From Bacillota bacterium (GTDB lineage: Bacteria; Bacillota; UBA4882; UBA8346), in contig DNPP01000323.1 of NCBI GenBank assembly GCA_003501365.1, positions 5,125 to 14,223 of the forward strand: a stretch of 9,099 nucleotides of DNA, written 5' to 3'. How positions within the stretch are numbered: position 1 is the first letter of the stretch; every line of letters begins with the position of its first letter. A model generated the notes under the pieces. The model saw only the letters and a program-made list of their open reading frames with translations, did not search any database and was not told the origin of the DNA. Made by a program: the position numbers and the translations under genes. This document shows, piece after piece, positions 6,669 to 9,099 of this stretch.

Positions 6669-7631
6669 TCAAGCAATTGCAAGGCCTCCGCTGGCGTAGC
6701 CAGTGATTGTATTCACAAGACTAACCCCGGTGGCGGTTGCGGAAAACACCAGCAATAAACGGGTTGCTGCAGTTACCGGTATGGTCAAACCCGTGATCAG
6801 GCCGGAGCTTGCTGTTCCAAGCGGAATAAATCCCGTGAGCGGAAGGGATAAAGTGACGATGGTACCCACAACCGGAGTAAAATTATTATCGGGAGGAGTA
6901 AGCGATTCATACAGCTGTGCCGTAATCGTGACCGTCGTACCAACAAAGTCAAGTTCTGCGGTTGTACTGAAATACGCCGCCAACGCTGTTATGGTCCCAG
7001 CTCTCGGAAGCGAGAAGGCAAAGTCGCTCAAACTTGTAAGGTCGATCACTCCGCCGACTATGTTAACCCCGCTAATGCTGCCGCCAAAGCCCACCAAACC
7101 GGAGGTTCCTACCAATCCGCCCTCGATAGTAGTAAGGGTGATGGGCATGCCGGATGCAAAGGGGATGATGGCGCCGGTGCCGGGCGCACCCGTTGCTCCT
7201 GTTGCCCCTACTGCTCCTGTAGCGCCTGCCGGTCCTGTTGCTCCTACTACACCTGCAGCGCCTGTCGGTCCCGTTGCTCCTGTCGCGCCTACAATACCTG
7301 CCGGTCCCGCCGGTCCAGGAGGGCCCGGGATTCCTATCGCGACAGAATTCGGTAGACTGACTAAAAGCTGTTGCAACCGCAGCAATTCTGCCAACAGCGG
7401 AGCATAGATGATCGCCGAGCACTTAGAAATAGTTTGCCGGGTTTGAATCTCATCACTGATTACAAATAAATTATTGAGTGTGCATTGGAGCATTCCTGCT
7501 TCAAAACAGCTTATCGCGGTGTTAATATTTTCAAGCAAAAGATTTTTACGAAATGCGTTTATCGGTAACTCTCTGATTCCGCCCTGAATTATCTGCAACT
7601 GATTCCTGATCTGCTGATTTATATTGGACAA
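6669..7631 (-). CDS. Collagen-like exosporium protein with BclB-type C-terminal domain
   Basis: This 320-residue protein has three parts. Residues 1-99 form a helical N-terminal region with cysteines at 41, 50 and 71, probably a basal anchoring domain; I do not recognise it. Residues 100-153 are 18 Gly-X-Y triplets, rich in GAT and GPA and starting GIPGPPGPAGPAG, which should form a collagen triple helix. Residues from about 154 to the end match the C-terminal domain of BclB-related exosporium glycoproteins: IPFASGMPITLTTIEGGLVG, SLPRAGTITALAAYFSTTAE, VTITAQLYES, VNTITGYASGG. In Bacillus such proteins form hair-like spore-surface fibres, and threonines in the triplets can be glycosylated. The start is TTG at 7631, fixed by an in-frame TGA directly before it and AGGTG 6 nt upstream. 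It stands alone on its strand, and expression late in sporulation in the mother cell is expected. Confidence 0.92.
   Translation of the reverse strand: MSNINQQIRNQLQIIQGGIRELPINAFRKNLLLENINTAISCFEAGMLQCTLNNLFVISDEIQTRQTISKCSAIIYAPLLAELLRLQQLLVSLPNSVAIGIPGPPGPAGPAGIVGATGATGPTGAAGVVGATGPAGATGAVGATGATGAPGTGAIIPFASGMPITLTTIEGGLVGTSGLVGFGGSISGVNIVGGVIDLTSLSDFAFSLPRAGTITALAAYFSTTAELDFVGTTVTITAQLYESLTPPDNNFTPVVGTIVTLSLPLTGFIPLGTASSGLITGLTIPVTAATRLLLVFSATATGVSLVNTITGYASGGLAIA
7173..7334 (-). repeat. Gly-X-Y coding repeat (18 triplets)
   Basis: This is a run of 9-nt units coding Gly-X-Y, visible on the plus strand as recurring CCTGTTGCTCCT/CCTGCCGGTCCT blocks. Such arrays change length by slippage, so triplet number may differ among strains. 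Confidence 0.9.
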
Positions 7632-7654
7632 TCAATTCACCTCTCATCAATCGA

Positions 7655-7680
7655 ACTATACAAGTTCATGCGTATGTCAA
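7655..7680 (-). promoter_or_regulatory. Candidate promoter of the collagen-like gene
   Basis: On the minus strand there is TTGACA (7680-7675) with TATAGT (7660-7655), but the 14-nt spacer is too short for a good housekeeping promoter. The overlapping CATACGCAT (7676-7668) resembles the CATA-type -10 used by the mother-cell sigma factors E and K. It would start transcription about 30 nt before the TTG start, just upstream of the ribosome binding site. The sporulation reading suits the gene better but is inference. Confidence 0.35.
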
Positions 7681-7847
7681 ACAATTTAAAAGAAAGCTGG
7701 TCATTGGAGTGCAAAGCTCATTTTTAGAGCCTGCAATACTAATATATTACATGAGAATCATCTAAAAAGGACTTGGGCTATTGGCATTTTTTTGCGTTGG
7801 TTTTGTTGAGTACCTTTCAATTTTCTCCTATATAATGATTGTTTGAG

Positions 7848-7876
7848 TTTACATAAATTCATAAATTGGCTATAAT
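7848..7876 (+). promoter_or_regulatory. Candidate promoter of the transglutaminase-like gene
   Basis: TTTACA (7848-7853) and TATAAT (7871-7876) have an ideal 17-nt spacer. The transcript would start near 7883, 33 nt before the ATG at 7916. A weaker pair, TTGAGT (7806-7811) and TATAAT (7831-7836) with a 19-nt spacer, lies just upstream. Confidence 0.6.
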
Positions 7877-7915
7877 TAATTGGGAATATTTGTATTCGTG
7901 TGGGGGGGAAGCCCA

Positions 7916-8748
7916 ATGATAAGAAAGTTATATATTATGGCCATACTTGCTTTTTATGGAATTCTTGCATCGCATCGCCATATAAAAAATACAGCGACGA
8001 TGAATTAATCGCTGTCGGGCTTTTTGCCAAGAGAATGTTCAAAGACAGAATCGATGGCGCCTGTACCGCATCGGCCACTTATATGATTGCCGTGCTTCGC
8101 TCCATCGGCATTCCCGCCCGAATAATCGAAACCAATTCGCTGCTCGATTATGGCGATTCACGGCAGGTCGGGCTTTTGAAAAAATTAAAAAATGTAAATT
8201 TACAAAAGGCATTAAAAGCCCAAACAGATTCCTACTACGGGCACTATTACATTGAGGCTTATGTCGGCGGCAGATGGATCAAGATCAATAATAACGGCAA
8301 AATTATGGAGAGTAATTACATCCCCAGTTATCCGGGAATATTCCATATCAAAGCCGATACTTTCTTCGATTATTCGGATACTGCCATGGTTGACGTATTC
8401 AAAAAATATACTTCTCATTACCGGCCTTATAAATTATTAGCCTTATCGGATAGCTACGGGAAATATTATGTTGATGAAAATCCGTTATTCAAAGCTTCAA
8501 AAATATATGGTGTAGATATAAGCAAAGCAAAGGGCATTTATTTATTCGGACCTAAGGATTTTTGCGAAAATCAAACTTCTGAATTCAATGACGGTATTGT
8601 AAAGTATAGAGCCTCCCTTAATCATATCGATCTTTCAATACTGAACGATGCCAATCTGGTTGTGATTTCGGCCGATAACCCATTTGGCTCGCTCCCGTCG
8701 GTCATCAAGGAAAAGATTCAGGAAAAAAATACAACAGTTTGGGGATAA
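7916..8748 (+). pseudogene. Exported transglutaminase-like protein, frameshifted by a 5-bp tandem duplication
   Basis: The natural start is ATG 7916, preceded by a G-rich ribosome binding site (7902-7908), and it encodes a signal peptide MIRKLYIMAILAFYGILA. That frame stops after 30 codons. The rest of the protein continues in another frame from about 7978 to the stop at 8746-8748. Removing one copy of GCATC from the GCATCGCATCGC run (7967-7978) joins the two frames exactly, giving 275 residues: signal peptide, SPYKKYSDDELIAVGLFA, then a transglutaminase-like core. The core has C48 in DGACTASATYMIAVLRSIGI and H108 in GHYYIEAYVGGRWIKI. The third catalytic position, usually Asp, is Asn123. The C-terminal 120 residues match nothing I know. 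A GTG at 7900 opens the long frame but lacks a ribosome binding site and a signal peptide. It may be a pseudogene, a phase-variable gene or a sequencing error; the family call is firm, the substrate unknown. Confidence 0.85.
7967..7978 (+). repeat. 5-bp tandem duplication that breaks the transglutaminase-like gene
   Basis: GCATC-GCATC-GC occurs directly after the signal-peptide codons. One copy fewer gives a continuous open frame. Confidence 0.9.
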
Positions 8749-9099
8749 ACGAATATATTAGTGTTAATATTGGACGGGCAACGGTTCTACTGATCAAGAA
8801 GTAGCTAGCGGTGTGGTAATTGGGTTTAAATTCTTTTTATTTGAGTTCCACTCTTTCATTTTTGATATAATTAAAGCGGTCAATCCGTACCACAACCCAA
8901 AATTCAACGGCTTATCCGGAGACATCCGGACACCTGCCGATTTATTGTTATTTACGTTCATCAAAATTTCTATTATTGGCCATAAAGAACATAAAAAGCA
9001 TGACGTTATTTCCATCAAACAAAGATTTTGCTATTTCTTCATGTCCTTCATGACCTTCATGGTATAATAAAACATGTTGATTATGAATTTCACTCAGGA
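8749..9099. other. Intergenic stretch without a supported gene
   Basis: Open frames exist on both strands (plus 8813-9067, minus 8794-9018), but neither has a convincing ribosome binding site or a known domain. The stretch has an AT-only inverted repeat ATATTA-GTGT-TAATAT (8755-8770), a hairpin TCCGGA-GACA-TCCGGA (8915-8930) and a 9-nt tandem repeat near the right edge. The plus-strand phrase GHKEHKKHD and the following TTCATG repeats recall low-complexity DNA often seen before GxxExxR-family genes, from memory only. Confidence 0.4.
9038..9063. repeat. Short tandem repeat, period 9
   Basis: TTCATGTCC, TTCATGACC and TTCATGGT follow one another directly. On the minus strand they read as near-identical ATGAAGG units. 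Confidence 0.7.

Noticed and set aside
6703..7407. Long plus-strand open frame opposite the collagen-like gene
   Set aside because: It is the antisense shadow of the GC-rich Gly-X-Y region. Its proline/valine/alanine-rich product mirrors the repeat, and the minus-strand protein matches known families.
7900..8748. An intact gene starting at GTG 7900
   Set aside because: The GTG has no ribosome binding site and would translate the G-rich Shine-Dalgarno itself. It would also lose the well-formed signal peptide encoded from ATG 7916.

Overview
The window looks like chromosomal DNA of a low-to-moderate GC, spore-forming, probably anaerobic Firmicute. The reasons are a collagen-like protein with a BclB-type exosporium C-terminal domain, a YesM/YesN-type two-component pair, strong AGGAG-type ribosome binding sites, several TTG starts, and the end of a methyltransferase-like uroporphyrinogen decarboxylase (URO-D) family gene. 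Sporomusa/Pelosinus-like Negativicutes or Clostridia would fit, but the genus cannot be fixed from the sequence.

Layout. 1-1094 (minus): a sugar-type ABC transporter ATPase (RbsA/MglA family) running off the left edge. 1277-1505 (minus): a decayed URO-D family gene of which only the C-terminal about 65 codons are readable. 1670-3454 and 3481-5037 (plus): a membrane sensor histidine kinase and its AraC-type response regulator, in one operon. 5077-6219 (minus): an Fsr-like major facilitator transporter, convergent with the regulator. 6392-6490 (plus): a small remnant of a second AraC-type regulator. 6669-7631 (minus): the collagen-like exosporium protein. 7916-8748 (plus): an exported transglutaminase-like protein broken by a 5-bp tandem duplication. 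8749-9099: no supported gene, only small repeats.

How the genes fit together. The kinase and regulator very probably sense an extracellular solute and control the neighbouring sugar-type transporter. The strongest sign is a 42-bp element present twice, upstream of the transporter (1169-1210) and upstream of the URO-D remnant (1609-1650). Each copy holds two 17-nt half-sites exactly 20 bp apart, and the proximal half-site runs into the -35 of a minus-strand promoter. This is the arrangement expected of an activator of the AraC class. Two disrupted genes, the regulator remnant and the broken transglutaminase gene show that the region is being remodelled. The collagen-like gene belongs to late sporulation and is unrelated to the transport cluster.

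I see no CRISPR array, insertion sequence, RNA gene or clear new multi-gene system. The most useful lead is the predicted regulator-binding element.
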